64,000 nt of DNA. It comes from Perkinsus olseni. Its lineage: Eukaryota > Perkinsozoa > Perkinsida. This document shows positions 11,677-23,283 of the stretch, piece after piece (the first letter of the stretch is position 1; every line of letters starts with the position of its first letter). Location of the stretch: NCBI GenBank assembly GCA_013115125.1, contig JABANN010000039.1, positions 45,187-109,186 on the forward strand, read 5' to 3'. The notes below the pieces were generated by a model. It ran no database searches. It was not told the origin of the DNA and saw nothing but the letters and a program-made list of their open reading frames with translations. The position numbers and the translations under genes are program-made.

Positions 11677-14623
11677 TCAAGCGACCCTATCAGGTAACAC
11701 GGCCAGTATGATATCGAAAGGAGCGGTCTCGGACTCGGTGAACGACTCAACAGTGTACTTTTTCAAGATTGTGCGATAAGACTTGTCGCGTTCGAAAGGC
11801 TATTAGAGGAGGCTGTTGCGGTGGTCGGTGAGGTAAAGAGTTGGCAGCTTCCCCGAACTTGGCCTCCATCGACGAAGGCATCGACCAATGCCCGACCATC
11901 GTTATCGAGCTGCAACACCTGCAGACCGAGAGATAATATGATGTTTTCTTGGATGGACAATCATGCTGTCAATGCATATGTCACCGACGGGACACACAGG
12001 ACACAGCGCGTATGCCTCACTGTAACGAGCGCTCCTCCTCGACTGGTGAGGGGTGGCAGAGGATATTCCACATGCAGGGCTGATCCAGATCCAATGTCGG
12101 TCATCTGCACCATTGAGAATCGCATCAACATCGCGCCGGATGAGTTGCGTACAACATTTTCCTGCAGCCCGTCTGTGAAGTTGGTCCTAGTAGTATCACA
12201 ATTATGGCATATAATACCTGGGAGGCATGGGTAAGTATATAATAGTGGGGACGTTACGGAGACATTTCTTCTGTCATGTTGTGCGCTCTTATGCCGAATA
12301 GAGGCTCCCAACCGATGACGACATTGTTTCTGGATTCCTATGAAAGAATAATCTCGGTTTGCCGCCTCTACTGAGCCTCAAGACGAGTCGTGTGAGGGTT
12401 CGCTACTAACAGGATATGGAATACTGTCAGGCGGTGCGGTGACTGAGGGACCAAGCATTGATCACACCCTAACCGACATCCGCCCTTCACGGTCACAATC
12501 GCACCGCCGCGCACCATTAAACCATGCCTATTGAGGCGGACAGTCGTATCTGATCATGAGATTTTGGTCTCGATCCAAGTCCAAGACGAAAACTGTCACG
12601 GCCTTGCTCACTTACCCTTGATGACTCTGCAATCATGGTAATTGAATGCACCGCCGTTAACCAGAACGCCTTGTGCGCATTCGGTCAAAGTGGACTTTTC
12701 TAACGCAAAGCTAGCGGTGTCTTCAACCAGGAGCCCCATTCGGCCTGCAAGAGCCCAGTGAGAGCACGGGGTGGCTTGCACGGGGTTGAATATCACGGGG
12801 ACGCGGTTGTCCTCGCACAGACCACTTCGATGCTTCAGTACATTCGTATATTCGAGTAGTGCTTATGTCAGCTCTCGAGAGTCCCGCGACTCTCACCGCC
12901 GCCGCCCCACGGCACGATCTTAGAATACAATCTGTGAAGTTGAACACCTGAAATCCTGATACCTCGCGCGGGGTTACACAGGAGCTCCGGTTGACTGCTG
13001 CCCGCCTTAAGCTTAACCATCACGCTAGGCGTTGCTTTGCTACCGTGTTAGTCTCGGCTTCGGCTCCGCACCCACTGCAGTTCTCGAGCACACATGTGTC
13101 TACAAACAACGATACCCGTCGCAGTACAGGCTTGCTACGCCCTCGGCGGTGCCGCATTCTACTTACTCACGTTTACTTTAGCCGCCCCACTTAACACTCG
13201 TACGAGGTTCTTGCCGCCTGCGGGAGACTATATGGCAATGACGAGGGAATGCACGCTTCATTCGGATGATGCGAGCTTGGGCGAGGTTTCCGCCGGGATG
13301 AGGGCTCCTCAGACCCACTGTTGACGATCCGGCAAGAGACCAAATTGAGCTCGGTTGAAGCGGTCTCATCTCGCCCCGTTGCGATCTCGATAACGTTGGA
13401 GGTCGATGTACTGTCTGTTTCAAGTGATCCGTCGAGGACCTGAGTTACGTCCGTGGTAGCTGTCGATCGGCATCCGTGCTGAAAGAGCCCGAAGACATTC
13501 TGGCGCTTCGAGCGGAAGAAGAAACTCACGATGTCTTTCAACGTCACTCGGCAATAAGGCGCGGTGATCATGAGAACTGGACCAGTGTTGCATTTGAGTA
13601 TTGTCTTTCGGTTACTCCCTTCGATGACCACCGAGGCCTATCGGAAAGGGCTGAAGCGAACCGCCAGTTGACGATCCTACCCCTCGTTGCGAAATGACGA
13701 TCGGGGCATTCATGGTGACGATTCCCTCGTCGGAAACACGAATCACCCGAGTGCCGTCACAAACAGCATCATGCACTGAGTAACACGCGGTGAGGTTCGC
13801 TTCGGTTTTCGGACAGTAGCCACGGCCAGAGCTTACCAAAGCGAGGCAGATCCCGGGTTTCTGCTTTAACTTGCAAGTCCAAGCATTGACGCGAAGATTC
13901 TCCAAGGTGCTCAACACATACGCTTTTCAAGAACGCCAATACCTGGGACGGTTGTGCCAGCTGCAAAATCAAGCTTAACACCAAAAGTATCGGCTGCGTC
14001 GAAGGGTTGAGCTTCTGTCACGTGGGCGCATAGAAGGAAATCGGACTGTGCTCGCAATTCATGGCAACCCACTATTTGCATCCTATCCATGGCATTAGAG
14101 GACTCCGAGCGTAGCCGCTCTGGTAGGAGGCCGTGAGCCTCATCGATCAAGCGTTCGAGGTCATTCGCAGGCATGTAAGATATTCCAGCTGACCAACAAG
14201 CTGCAGCGATCGCTATCCGTGGTTCATGCCATGACCTTCATGGATGGTAATTACGACACACGGATGTGCGTAATGTCCACGGGCCGTGATAAGTGAGATT
14301 TGCACAAACCAAGTTTGGCGAAGCCGAGGCCGGAACTTCATGGCAACCTTTTTAGGGTGGCTACTAACTGGCCTGACAGACACAGCCCAGACCGAGCTGA
14401 CCAAGCAGCATGAAGCCGATGAGGACACGGCTGGAAAGTGCGCGATAGTAATCAAGTGGCCCAGTCTTTTGCGTCGAGCTGATTGCTTGCCGCTGCAATG
14501 CGCTGGTAGCACGACGCTACCGAACCGCAACGCCGCACTGAAGTCGAACTCCGTCGAAGGCTCAGAGAAGCAGTACTCTTTCGCGTAGCGATGCAGCAGC
14601 AGAGTGACTCCATCGAGTAGCAT
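11677..14623 (-). CDS. Right-handed parallel beta-helix protein
   Basis: A chain of short minus-strand exons joined by introns of about 43-60 bases. The start of the helix domain is clear: VHDAVCDGTRVIRVSDEG, then NAPIVISQRG, a 43-base intron near 13638-13680, then VVIEGSNRKTILKC and YCRVTLKDI. This is the usual opening of pectate-lyase-like solenoids (NosD/FBXO11-type repeats). Further rungs are TELNLVSCRIVNSG (about 13330), FNFTDCILRSC (about 12930), ADISTTRIYEC (about 12860) and STLTECAQGVLVNGG (about 12660). The C-terminus, DGGQPFERDKSYRTILKKY through APFDIILAVLPDRVA, ends at a TGA at 11677-11679 after a 59-base intron. The N-terminal part (ATG at 14623, LERLIDEAHGLLPERL near 14150) is unrecognised. 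Whether an F-box precedes the helix cannot be seen. Several junctions (about 12300, 12830, 13100) are unresolved. Substrate or partner unknown. Confidence 0.68.
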
Positions 14624-15366
14624 CAGTATATTATGCACAAAGCGTATAAATAGCGAAGCCTCATAGCGTGCGTGCTGATTGCTTGCGAGCCTTCGTCACA
14701 TATATGCTGTGATCAACGACTTGGAGAACTTGCCCCAAAGGCCCATAGGGGGGACCAAATTGATGGGAGTTCCACCAACAGATTCCTAGTAACAGGCTAA
14801 GACCTCAACAACGTGAGCAGTATTCAGTCGTGATGCTTAATAGCTATTGAGGTGAAAAGCCAAACACCATTAAATCACCCTAGTATTGAGAAATGAAACG
14901 ACCCAAGCCCACAAAATCTTAGCACGCATACACAAAAAATCTTGTGAGTGTGCGAACACGCGGTTGAGCTTTCGTGATGATTTAGTTCGCCGTATGCCAA
15001 ATTGCTAAGTGCTTGAGCCACATTCAGTAAGCTGGACACAGATTTTTGTCGTGCGGCGAGCACGTCTCTCGGTCCACGAGTCTCGAAGTCACCAGGGCTC
15101 GGGCTACGCTCATCCGCGCCGACCATCCATTCACTGCACTGTCTAGCTCCGCCATGTGCGCGTCACTCAGCCGCTACCTTTGAAACCAACCGGCGATACA
15201 ACTCGGACTATAAGATCGTCCATCTGCGTAGGAGCCAGTGCAGCCAACGATGCTCTTGAGGATAACTCGTGTATGTAACGCAGATCACGTTGACGCGCTG
15301 CAGCACTCGTGTCCCGCTCAGAGTTTTCTCTGGCTTTCTCTCCCATCGGGATAACCTCAGCTCGCT
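14624..15366. promoter_or_regulatory. Divergent intergenic region
   Basis: About 740 bases between the start of the minus beta-helix gene and the start of the plus GAMT gene, so it should hold both promoters. A TATTTATAC element lies near 14640-14655 on minus, just upstream of the beta-helix ATG; whether it works as a TATA box is inference. Two small minus-strand frames (14875-15126 and 15208-15483) are open, but the second is mostly antisense to GAMT exon 1. Confidence 0.4.
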
Positions 15367-16470
15367 ATGTCTCCTCCCATGCCACACACAGGTTACGATG
15401 GTTTGAACGAGACCAGCGATGCCCAGCAGTGGGGCGACATACATGAAGACTTCAATGGTGAGAGACTGGACATCGATGGTCATCCCGTCATGCAGAAGTG
15501 GGAGGTGAGCAACGTGGGAGCGCAGACATACGAAGCTTAACAGAGGCAGAAATCGTCGTCAGTGCTTCGAGAGGGGCTGTTTCTATTCTCTCCACTCAAC
15601 AGTATTCTCTACTGTTGTCATAACCGCGTGCTAATCCTGATCCGGTGAATCGTGTCTTGTTTGGCAGGCGCCATACATGCACGCCCTTGCGGAGTTGGCT
15701 ACGTCCAAGGGAGGCAGAGTCCTCGAGCTCGGCTTCGGGCTCGGATTGTCAGCAAGTGCTGTACAGAAGCATGACATTGACGAACACATCATCATAGAAG
15801 CTAACAAGGATGTCTTCAAACGGCTACAGGTAAACAACTATCGTACAGCGTATCTTCGCTCTTTCTCTGGAGTTTTCAGGCATTCGCGTCCCGAGCTCCA
15901 CATAAAGTAACACCTATGCTGGGCTTCGCCTGCGATGTGGTCGCGACCTTGCCTGATAACAGTATCGATGGCATCCTATACGACACCTACCCTCATGATA
16001 AGGACGAGCAACATACACATCAGTTTAAATTTATTAAGGAGGTTGGCAGCAGCCCTTCAACCTCGAGCACGATGTTCCCCTGCCTCAGGCGTACAGGGTA
16101 CTCAAACCCGGAGGAATTCTCACCTACTGCAACTTGACTTCTATAGGCGTTTTGAAAGGTATCAATTTTACCTGCCGAGTGAGACGCGATACGTTGATGA
16201 TGCCGTTTGTTTCTCGCAGGAGAGTATGATACTTGGCAAGAGCTCTGGGAGAAGACGCAGCTGCCTCACGTTCGCTCGTGCGGGTTCGACGACGCTGGCA
16301 TCAAGCCCTTCCGTATTTTCCCCGTGACGCCGGCCCAGGTGAGAACCGCAGAATCTCAGCAGTCGCTTTGCAAGTTCACGTCGGACGATTCCCTATAGTA
16401 TCGCCAGTGCCTTCAGGACTGCGAGTACTACGAGCACAACGAGGCGTTGATCCCCGTCCTCTACAAGTGA
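15367..16470 (+). CDS. GAMT: Guanidinoacetate N-methyltransferase
   Basis: Methylates guanidinoacetate with S-adenosylmethionine to make creatine. Exons 15367-15504, 15668-15829, 15880-16041, 16089-16158, 16220-16338 and 16417-16470 give 234 residues, matching the animal enzyme (about 236). All introns are GT-AG (47-163 bases). Motifs match GAMT directly: [20 protein letters not shown] loop [23 protein letters not shown] (with the Asp that acts in catalysis in animal GAMT), [25 protein letters not shown], and the tail [17 protein letters not shown]. The start ATG at 15367 is preceded in frame by a stop at 15352; a second in-frame ATG lies at 15379. For the last exon an alternative acceptor at 16398 would add six residues; I chose 16416 because the family reads PADCRYY there. 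No signal or transit peptide is seen, so cytosolic action is likely. Confidence 0.93.
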
Positions 16471-16958
16471 GAGGACTACTCTGAATTCTAACAGCCGCTA
16501 CCTTGGCGGCTTCAAGTTTTCGTAAGCTCCGTTGACTTACTATCGGAGGGAGTAACGACTCTAGAATAAACATGGGCTTTGAGTTTGTAGTTCGGATTTG
16601 AACGGTCGAAGTAAAGAAGATTCCGCAAGTTAGCCCCTAAGCCACATACTGTAGGCAGCAAACTTGAGCACCTCTAATGCTTATCATGATTCCATTCACT
16701 TCTCGCTGCCGTTCATTTTAATTGCGCTCGAACTCGAGTTTTCAGGGTTACCGGTTTCGATGCAACTCCACGAGTTGTTGAGCGTGCACCAAGGAGCATA
16801 ACCCACATGATTTATTCCGTGATTTCTGGCTAACCTTAGCTATAGGCTGACCCCACTGCGAAGTAACACAAGTATGGGTATCGAAGGTGGCAATCGTAGC
16901 TTGAGAAATGCTAGGAAATATTCAGGTAATGGACATTTGCAAATATTCTTCCGAAAAA
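16471..16958. other. Convergent intergenic stretch
   Basis: Lies between the 3' ends of GAMT (plus) and the PqiA-like gene (minus). No coding frame is supported. A minus-strand segment at about 16575-16660 has A-box-like TGGCTTAGGGGC and B-box-like GTTCAAATCC at tRNA-like spacing, but stems do not pair well, so it is at most a decayed tRNA copy. Confidence 0.4.
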
Positions 16959-19347
16959 TCATCTTCCACCGAACGTCCGCTGTAGCACGCCCTGTTTCTC
17001 GTACTCGCGGGGACCGAAACCGCCAACGGGGGGTTTGGGACACTGGAACTTCTCCTCGCCCGTGGAGTCTCGGTTGATGTTGAGAGAGAGGATCTTGTTG
17101 ACGAGCTCTCCTAGGGAGAGTGTAGCGCCGCCCCATGGTATGAATCTGAATACAGAAGCACATTCTCATCACGAAAACCTTCGTTAAGTGAAGCGATTTT
17201 CATGGGTTGTTCACGGCGTTCACCCATGCCTCGCTGGATTTAAAATATGCCCTAGGTTGCACAGCGAACTACAGGGCAGCTACGCGATAATGCGACTACG
17301 GCCGTTGCTACATGGCATGGATGGACTCGGAGGCAATCGACGGAAGCTACTCCATCGCACACGACAAGTCGCGTCATATCTTCGATAGGCTAAACTACGG
17401 TCCCTTGTCGTAACCGTCGTACGCGTTGTTCATAAGGAACGGCTGCAGCTCCTTCGTCAGGGCTTCCTGCAGGCTGGTGGTCACGTCGCTGAGACTGATC
17501 GAAATCAGACCTGCAATGGCAAATGCTGCTGACTGAAAGTAGACGGTACTCAATCAGCTACCAAGAAACTGTTCCTGAATAGTAATCTGCTGCACTGTGA
17601 TGTTCTCCACCGTGATTTGCCGTACGTAAGGATACTCTTCACTGCACACTGACTGCAGCACAACCTACGAGGACCGCCGGCTGTCGAGTCCCAAAGGGCG
17701 TGACGGCAGCGAGCCCACCTGGAAGTGCTTGTCTGTCCCGCAGCAGGCGTCCGTGTTGTCCCACAGTTTATCGCATCGCCCCGTGAACCACGTATCAGGT
17801 GTAACACACTGTCCGACGAAAAGTGAGAGCGGCAGCTCACCAATCACGCCTGACCAGAGCCTCTTATCGCCCTACTGAGGAAACAATCAACGCCTTACCT
17901 TCGATGCTCAATGCAAGCCTATTTTCCTTCGGCACCGACAGATAGATATTCTCCAGCTTAGTTGTCTTCAACCCGGTGACCCATCGAGCATTGACCTCAT
18001 AAACTCGTTCACGGACGTAGTAGAGGGAGCTGTTGCCAACACAGGGCTGCGGGGCCAAATGCATGCTGTCCACAGTGCCTGACGAGAAGGGGTATGGCGA
18101 CGAGTCCTCGCCCGGATCGACTCACATGCTCCAAGCGAGCTTGGCAATGCCGCTTGCAATGCATTGTTGATTAGAGGAAGGTTCCCTCGCAGCGAGAGAT
18201 TCTGCCACACATAAGAAGGATTACAAAGAGGGAATCTTTAGTTGACTTACGATGACGTCGAGGTCGACTGGTGGCATGGTCGTGTGCATGCTCCACACTA
18301 TGAAGAAGATACCCCAACTCATGCCCTTGATGATCAGTACCTTAATACACCAAAAGTAAGGGACTGCACCAGACAGAAGGGACGTACCGTGCCCGTCATC
18401 CTTTGCAGTAGCCGCTTCCACAGAGGAGGCACGGCCTTGTCGGCAGCGGCATCGTTGTCACTATCGCTCGCACTCTCGTCCGTGGCTACTATCCGATACT
18501 GCGGCTTCTTGCTCTCTCCAGTAGGCACCGCTCCGCCATCGCCACCAGTAAGCTTCGAGCCTGCCAAGAGCAAGTGAGTACTGCTGCAAAGACCTCAGCT
18601 GAATTACCATGAGGGCTCTCGTATGCCTCGACCTTTCGGCGCCTCGGGCTGTTCACTATAGCCTCCATGTCCACATACTGCTCAACCTTCCGCCTGGCTG
18701 CTTCCAGCACAGCAGGAATCTTTTTCTCTGTGCCCGGGGCTGAGAGTGCCGAATCAGCGACAGATCGGCACCCGGCCACAGAGGACAGCAGCGACCGCTT
18801 CCGGTGCAGCTGTTGCTCGTCAGTAGCCAGCACCGAGCTTTTGCTCCGAGGGAGAGTCGCTCTGAGAGCTACAACTGCTGCCTTCAGTCACACAGCCAAC
18901 TTACAGCGACTTGGTCCGTCTCATGAGTGCCTCGGAGGCGGCAGGAGCGACCAGACACGCATTCTGAGCAGCACCCACCAAAAGTTGCCCTTCCTCTATG
19001 TCACGCTCATCTCCAGAACGCCTCGAGACAGTGGGCCTGCGATAACACTGAGAGGGGCAGCAGTGAGGTGACTCACGATATGGGTGGTGAGGACATAGCG
19101 GAGGCCACGGCGGAGGTCGCCTGCTTCTGGGCTCGGCTGGCATTCCGTCTGAGCTCTCGACGGAGGATACGGAAGGTCTGCCACTCCGATGGATCCCTTC
19201 GCGAGAGGGAGGTGATATCAGTTCCTATCGCGAGTCATTAAGCAGTCCAGAAACATGTGATCTAATAGCTACCGAGCTCGGAACGATTGCCCAGGTCACC
19301 GAAGGTTGCAGTGGCTGATTTAAACATGCCGGCAGGCAGCACCATAG

Positions 19348-19389
<42 letters not shown>

Positions 19390-22300
19390 TCCTCAGCAGA
19401 GGCTCAGTCAGAGTCGCAGTGCTTGAGGGCTCGGCAGCCCCACCACGATCGGGTATGTTGGCTTGGAGCCTCTCTGCCAGGGAGAGGACGTCAGGTCCCT
19501 CTGCGGGAAGTGATAGCGCTCTTTGGTACCCTGACAGCAGCAACGGAGCTATATACCAGGAACGGTGGGAGGAAACCAGCACGAGACGAGTCGGACTTCC
19601 TGCTGGGAATTGCATTGACCTACGTCCCGCTGCAGCCGCATCACCACTCCGCTCGACAGCATTGGGTCGATCCGCGATGGCCTTGATGTCGCCCTCCGCC
19701 GTGGGCCATCCGACTGATGATGCCCGAGACTTAGGGGTGATGCCAAGGTCTCCAACCGGGTACTCAGCGCCTCTCAGGGACTCTTCTTGCTCCTGCATAT
19801 TCACCGCGAACCATCAGCCCCGCCCGCCTCAGACCGTGAGCCTACATGCTCCAGTATTATCATTTCAGTAGCCATCTCCACCACATTCCGTGCCATAGCG
19901 TCCATCAGCAGCTCGTGGGTTTGTGTTGCCAAATCCATAGAGGCCAGGCCTAGGAGAGGAGCTTATCCATCCGGTCACTGCGGATAGACTTACCCGCCAT
20001 TAACAGGAAGTAAAAACCGGATAAGAGCCCCGGCGGGGCGTCAGCTCTCAAGGCGTCGAAGGCGTTGAGGGATATCAAGGTAGTGAACATGGCCACGGAG
20101 AAAACGTCCATCATGGCCCAGTCGCTAATGTAGCTGAGAGGGAGCGTCCAGAGAATGGTTGAGCAGTCGGGAGAGGTACTCACTCGATGAGGTAGAGCAG
20201 CCACCGGTAAAAGTCAGCGCACATGTGGGAGGTCTTATGGCAGGGAAGGACGTGCAGGGTGCCTGACAGGGGCCGCTGATAGGAAAACGACGAAGGGAAT
20301 GGGGCTCGACCGGCTATGAATATTCCAGTAACTTGGACACATGGCACCACAAGGGCAAATGCAGCGAAGACGACGGCCGGGATGACGTAGTTGATGCCTC
20401 CTCGCTGGCCCACGAGGACGTCGATCATACCAACTAAAGAGGAAAGGTGGGGAGCTCGAAGCCTATCCTCGAACACCTACAGAGACTAAGCGTGCTCTGT
20501 GATACGATGAGGCTCTCTCTGAACGCGACCTTGACAGTGAGGACCTAAAGGAGTGTCGTCGAACCTCGAGGTGATGCTCGGCCGACCCCCCCCCCCTCCC
20601 CCTACACTATGGTAGAGACTCCAATACAGACCGATATAGAAGGTTATGCAGGCCCCATACAAAAAGAAGGTGTCTAGGGAAAACTCGAAGCCTCGGCAAC
20701 ACCCTCCGCACGTGAGGATGGATCGACCTACAAAGGAAAGGCTTGCTGCCGCCATGACGCCTCATCAACTTACACAAGGACTGCTTCGCCTTGCCTTGGG
20801 CGAAATTGAAGCTGCTGACCACGCTGGTGACCTCGGAGAGGTCGCCTCCATTGTGCTGCTCCCCTGTACGCGCAGGCCACACTACTAAGGCACCATCCTC
20901 GGCCTTGATCTCAGGAGACTCTCGACCTGCTAGCCGGGGCATCCCGAATGAGCTTCCCATTTGCGGATCTACCAGGTTCTCGATGCTGCTGCTGCTGCTG
21001 CTGCTGCTCGCCATTGGATGGAGCGGGAGACCGGAAGGCCGCCGGCTCTGAGGCTGCGCCAAAGGATGGTGTCCGGCCTACAACCGCAGCGGCATCGAAG
21101 AGGACAGGGTAGCAGAGGCCTCTGTGCGGAGGGTCGCCGCCGCACCAATACTCGATGGAAAGCCATTTTGGAACCTCCGTTGCAAGGCCGGCCCAAAACG
21201 ATGCCACATGAGATAGCTAATACCAGCTCATGGTCCCACTTCTTACTGATCCGAGCCTGAGTATCTCCTCCACGGTCCTCCACCTCTTCTGCGCTCGAAC
21301 ATGCTCGAGCCCCAGGGCGAGGAGGCTTGGCCGGAGTGCTTACTCCATCCGGTTCGGGTAATGCCGGGGTTTCTCCTTGCCATTGATACTGAATAGCCAC
21401 GCTACTTCGAAGTTGGCACGGTCAGAGCAGTCCCACCTCGCTGTTGGCGCTACGTCCTGCGGGGCGCACGTCCTCTAATGAAGCTTCACCGAAGGGCACC
21501 GAAGGGTAGGCCTGAGCACAACACAGGACCTACCAAAGGGGTCGCGGACCTTAACTACCGCGGTTCTACCGGTAACTACCGGATACACTCGCGAACAACA
21601 GGAAAGGGAAACGGTCCGCCCTTGCAGGTAGAATAGGGGGAATCTCGGCGCTACTGGTCCAAGCCTTCGCTTTTTTCCCGCGAACGTTCAAATCTCACCT
21701 CGGGATTCCGAGAAGAGTTGTGAACTAAACTGGGGTAATCGGCCGGATCAGGAGATCGGCCGGTGATGTTCTTGAAGGCAATCTCCGCCTGTCTATCGTG
21801 CATCCATCGAGCCAGCTGTTGAGCATACAGCGCTTGAGGACGATCAGGCAGCATGGACCACAAAACTTGCGTTGCTGAGGAGAGACACATCCATAGAAAG
21901 CTGAGGCTGTCCTCCCATCTACCTCCAATGCTGAGGAGACAAAATGCTAGATAGTAGTAAAACCCGGTCTGCAAAGTCGTGCGCATGACGTCCTGAAATA
22001 TGACGATGGTGATACGCTACGGAGGGCCGTCGACTGCTGGCCTCACCTGATTGAGGAATGCTACCATTATGACTGTAACGAATATGTCCAACATTTGGTA
22101 CTTCGCGATGATCCTGAAAGGGCGGAGCGATGCAAAGCTGACGACGTGGTACGAGGATACTACCGCAGGACAAACATGAGTTGGTGTGCTTTCTCTGGGT
22201 AGGTATGACGTATGATAAATATGACAAGCATCATCAGAAGCTTCACTATTGGCACTACTACTGAGCAGAGCAAGACGAGGACACCTGAAGGGACCGACAC

Positions 22301-23011
22301 GCATAGGGAAGGGTGGAAAGCGACGCGGGCCGGACCTGGGAGGTAAAAGCCTTCTTCGAAGAAGTTCTCCAAGCTCTCTAGTGTAGACTTGGTGATGTCG
22401 ATCGACCCCTGAAATGATGACCTGCAACAAGCCCACCGGTCAAGGACTCGAAGCCGACGCTCAACTTCACGGCTACGAGGAGCTGTTGTTCATCGATAAA
22501 AGATGAAGTGCCCGGTAGTAGAAATGCGTGGTTGAGTGGGCCTCCCAGACCGGAGCTACGAGTTCTCGTTACTACCTGTCCCATAAAGTCGCCCTTAATG
22601 GTGACTATAGGCAGACTTATGCCTTGGAAAAAGCACGCGTATGCAGTCACTACTAGGAGGAGCAGCACGTTGAATCTGAGGACGAAAAGGTAGCAGAGAA
22701 ATACTGAGTCCAACGGACCACTATCTCTCCCACTACACGCTCGACCAAATTACCCATCCACGATGCTCGCTAGCAGCCGTAATATTATATCCATTACAAC
22801 CGAGCACCCCCGTGACCCGTTAGTACCGTGCAAAGTAGAAGATCTGCAGTGCACACCGCCACAGCAGCCTGAGTACACTCCTGATCACTCTAGCCACAGT
22901 GCTCCTATGCTCCTCCTGTTGTCTCCGTCCTCGTGTCTGGTAGCTCTCGTTACCACCCACCCCTCTTCGAGACGGCGGCAGCGGCGCATCGTCACCGCCA
23001 GCGAGGGGCAT
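16959..23011 (-). CDS. Large multi-pass membrane protein with two PqiA-like modules
   Basis: A long multi-exon gene. Module 1 (about 22700-21900): a TM run RFNVLLLLVVTAYACFFQ, GVLVLLCSVVVPIVKLLMML, the PqiA signature region KYQMLDIFVTVIMVAFLN, and TGFYYYLAFCLLSIGG. Module 2 (about 20750-19990) repeats the plan: YVIPAVVFAAFALVVPCVQV, DWAMMDVFSVAMFTTLISLN, GLLSGFYFLLMAG. The linkers are low complexity (poly-Ser near 20990, poly-Gln near 19360). Another TM region follows near 18300 (GMSWGIFFIVWSMHTTMPP). The C-terminus is an ectodomain-like stretch with Cys and beta-rich segments (LENIYLSVPKENRLALSIEG, GRCDKLWDNTDACC, EYPYVRQITVENITVQQI, PFIPWGGATLSLGELVNKI), ending in a TGA at 16959-16961. In bacteria PqiA is the membrane part of an intermembrane lipid-transport system with the MCE protein PqiB. 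I infer a lipid-related role here, without proof. Exon 1 begins at the ATG at 23011 (MPLAGGDDAPLPPS) and joins by an intron ending near 22680. Other junctions are approximate. Confidence 0.72.
19349..19384. repeat. (CTG)12 microsatellite
   Basis: Twelve perfect CTG units. On minus it reads CAG and is in frame with a poly-Gln run inside a linker of the PqiA-like protein, followed by SMVLPAG. Confidence 0.9.
20984..21008. repeat. (TGC)8 microsatellite
   Basis: Eight trinucleotide units within the same gene. In the frame that continues into IENLVDPQMGSSFG the minus strand encodes poly-Ser. A nearby run of C (about 20586-20602) is a second simple repeat. Confidence 0.85.
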
Positions 23012-23283
23012 GAGGTCCCTAATTATGACTCTACCACGCGGAAGATTGTCGCCCGATGCAGCTAGAGGTGTCAGAAAGACGCGTACTCCACTATATTACA
23101 CCGGGAGCCGACGCCACGCTCGATAATGACCAACTAGAATGAACTCAAGGCTTTATTAGTAAAGACAACAAAGACTCCTCACATCGCGGATGGACACATG
23201 CACCATGGCACTGGTAAATCGCTAGACTTGCAGACGGACCTACGGTTTGTACCGAAGAAGTTCGGCCGTCGTCGTAGCCAACT

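Noticed and set aside
15208-15483. Minus open frame with an apparent membrane helix ([14 protein letters not shown])
   Set aside because: It is largely the antisense of GAMT exon 1, whose plus reading matches the enzyme family; the hydrophobic look is a by-product.
16575-16660. tRNA-like segment on minus with A-box and B-box words
   Set aside because: T stem and anticodon stem do not pair; at best a decayed copy.
17188-17388. Plus-strand frames inside the last intron of the PqiA-like gene, including CDYGRCYMAWMDSEAIDG
   Set aside because: Short, no family, and lies within an intron whose flanking exons join well in phase on minus.
19349-21008. Trinucleotide repeats considered as a CRISPR or satellite array
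   Set aside because: Simple CTG runs within coding linkers; no spacers or long repeats, and the genome is eukaryotic.
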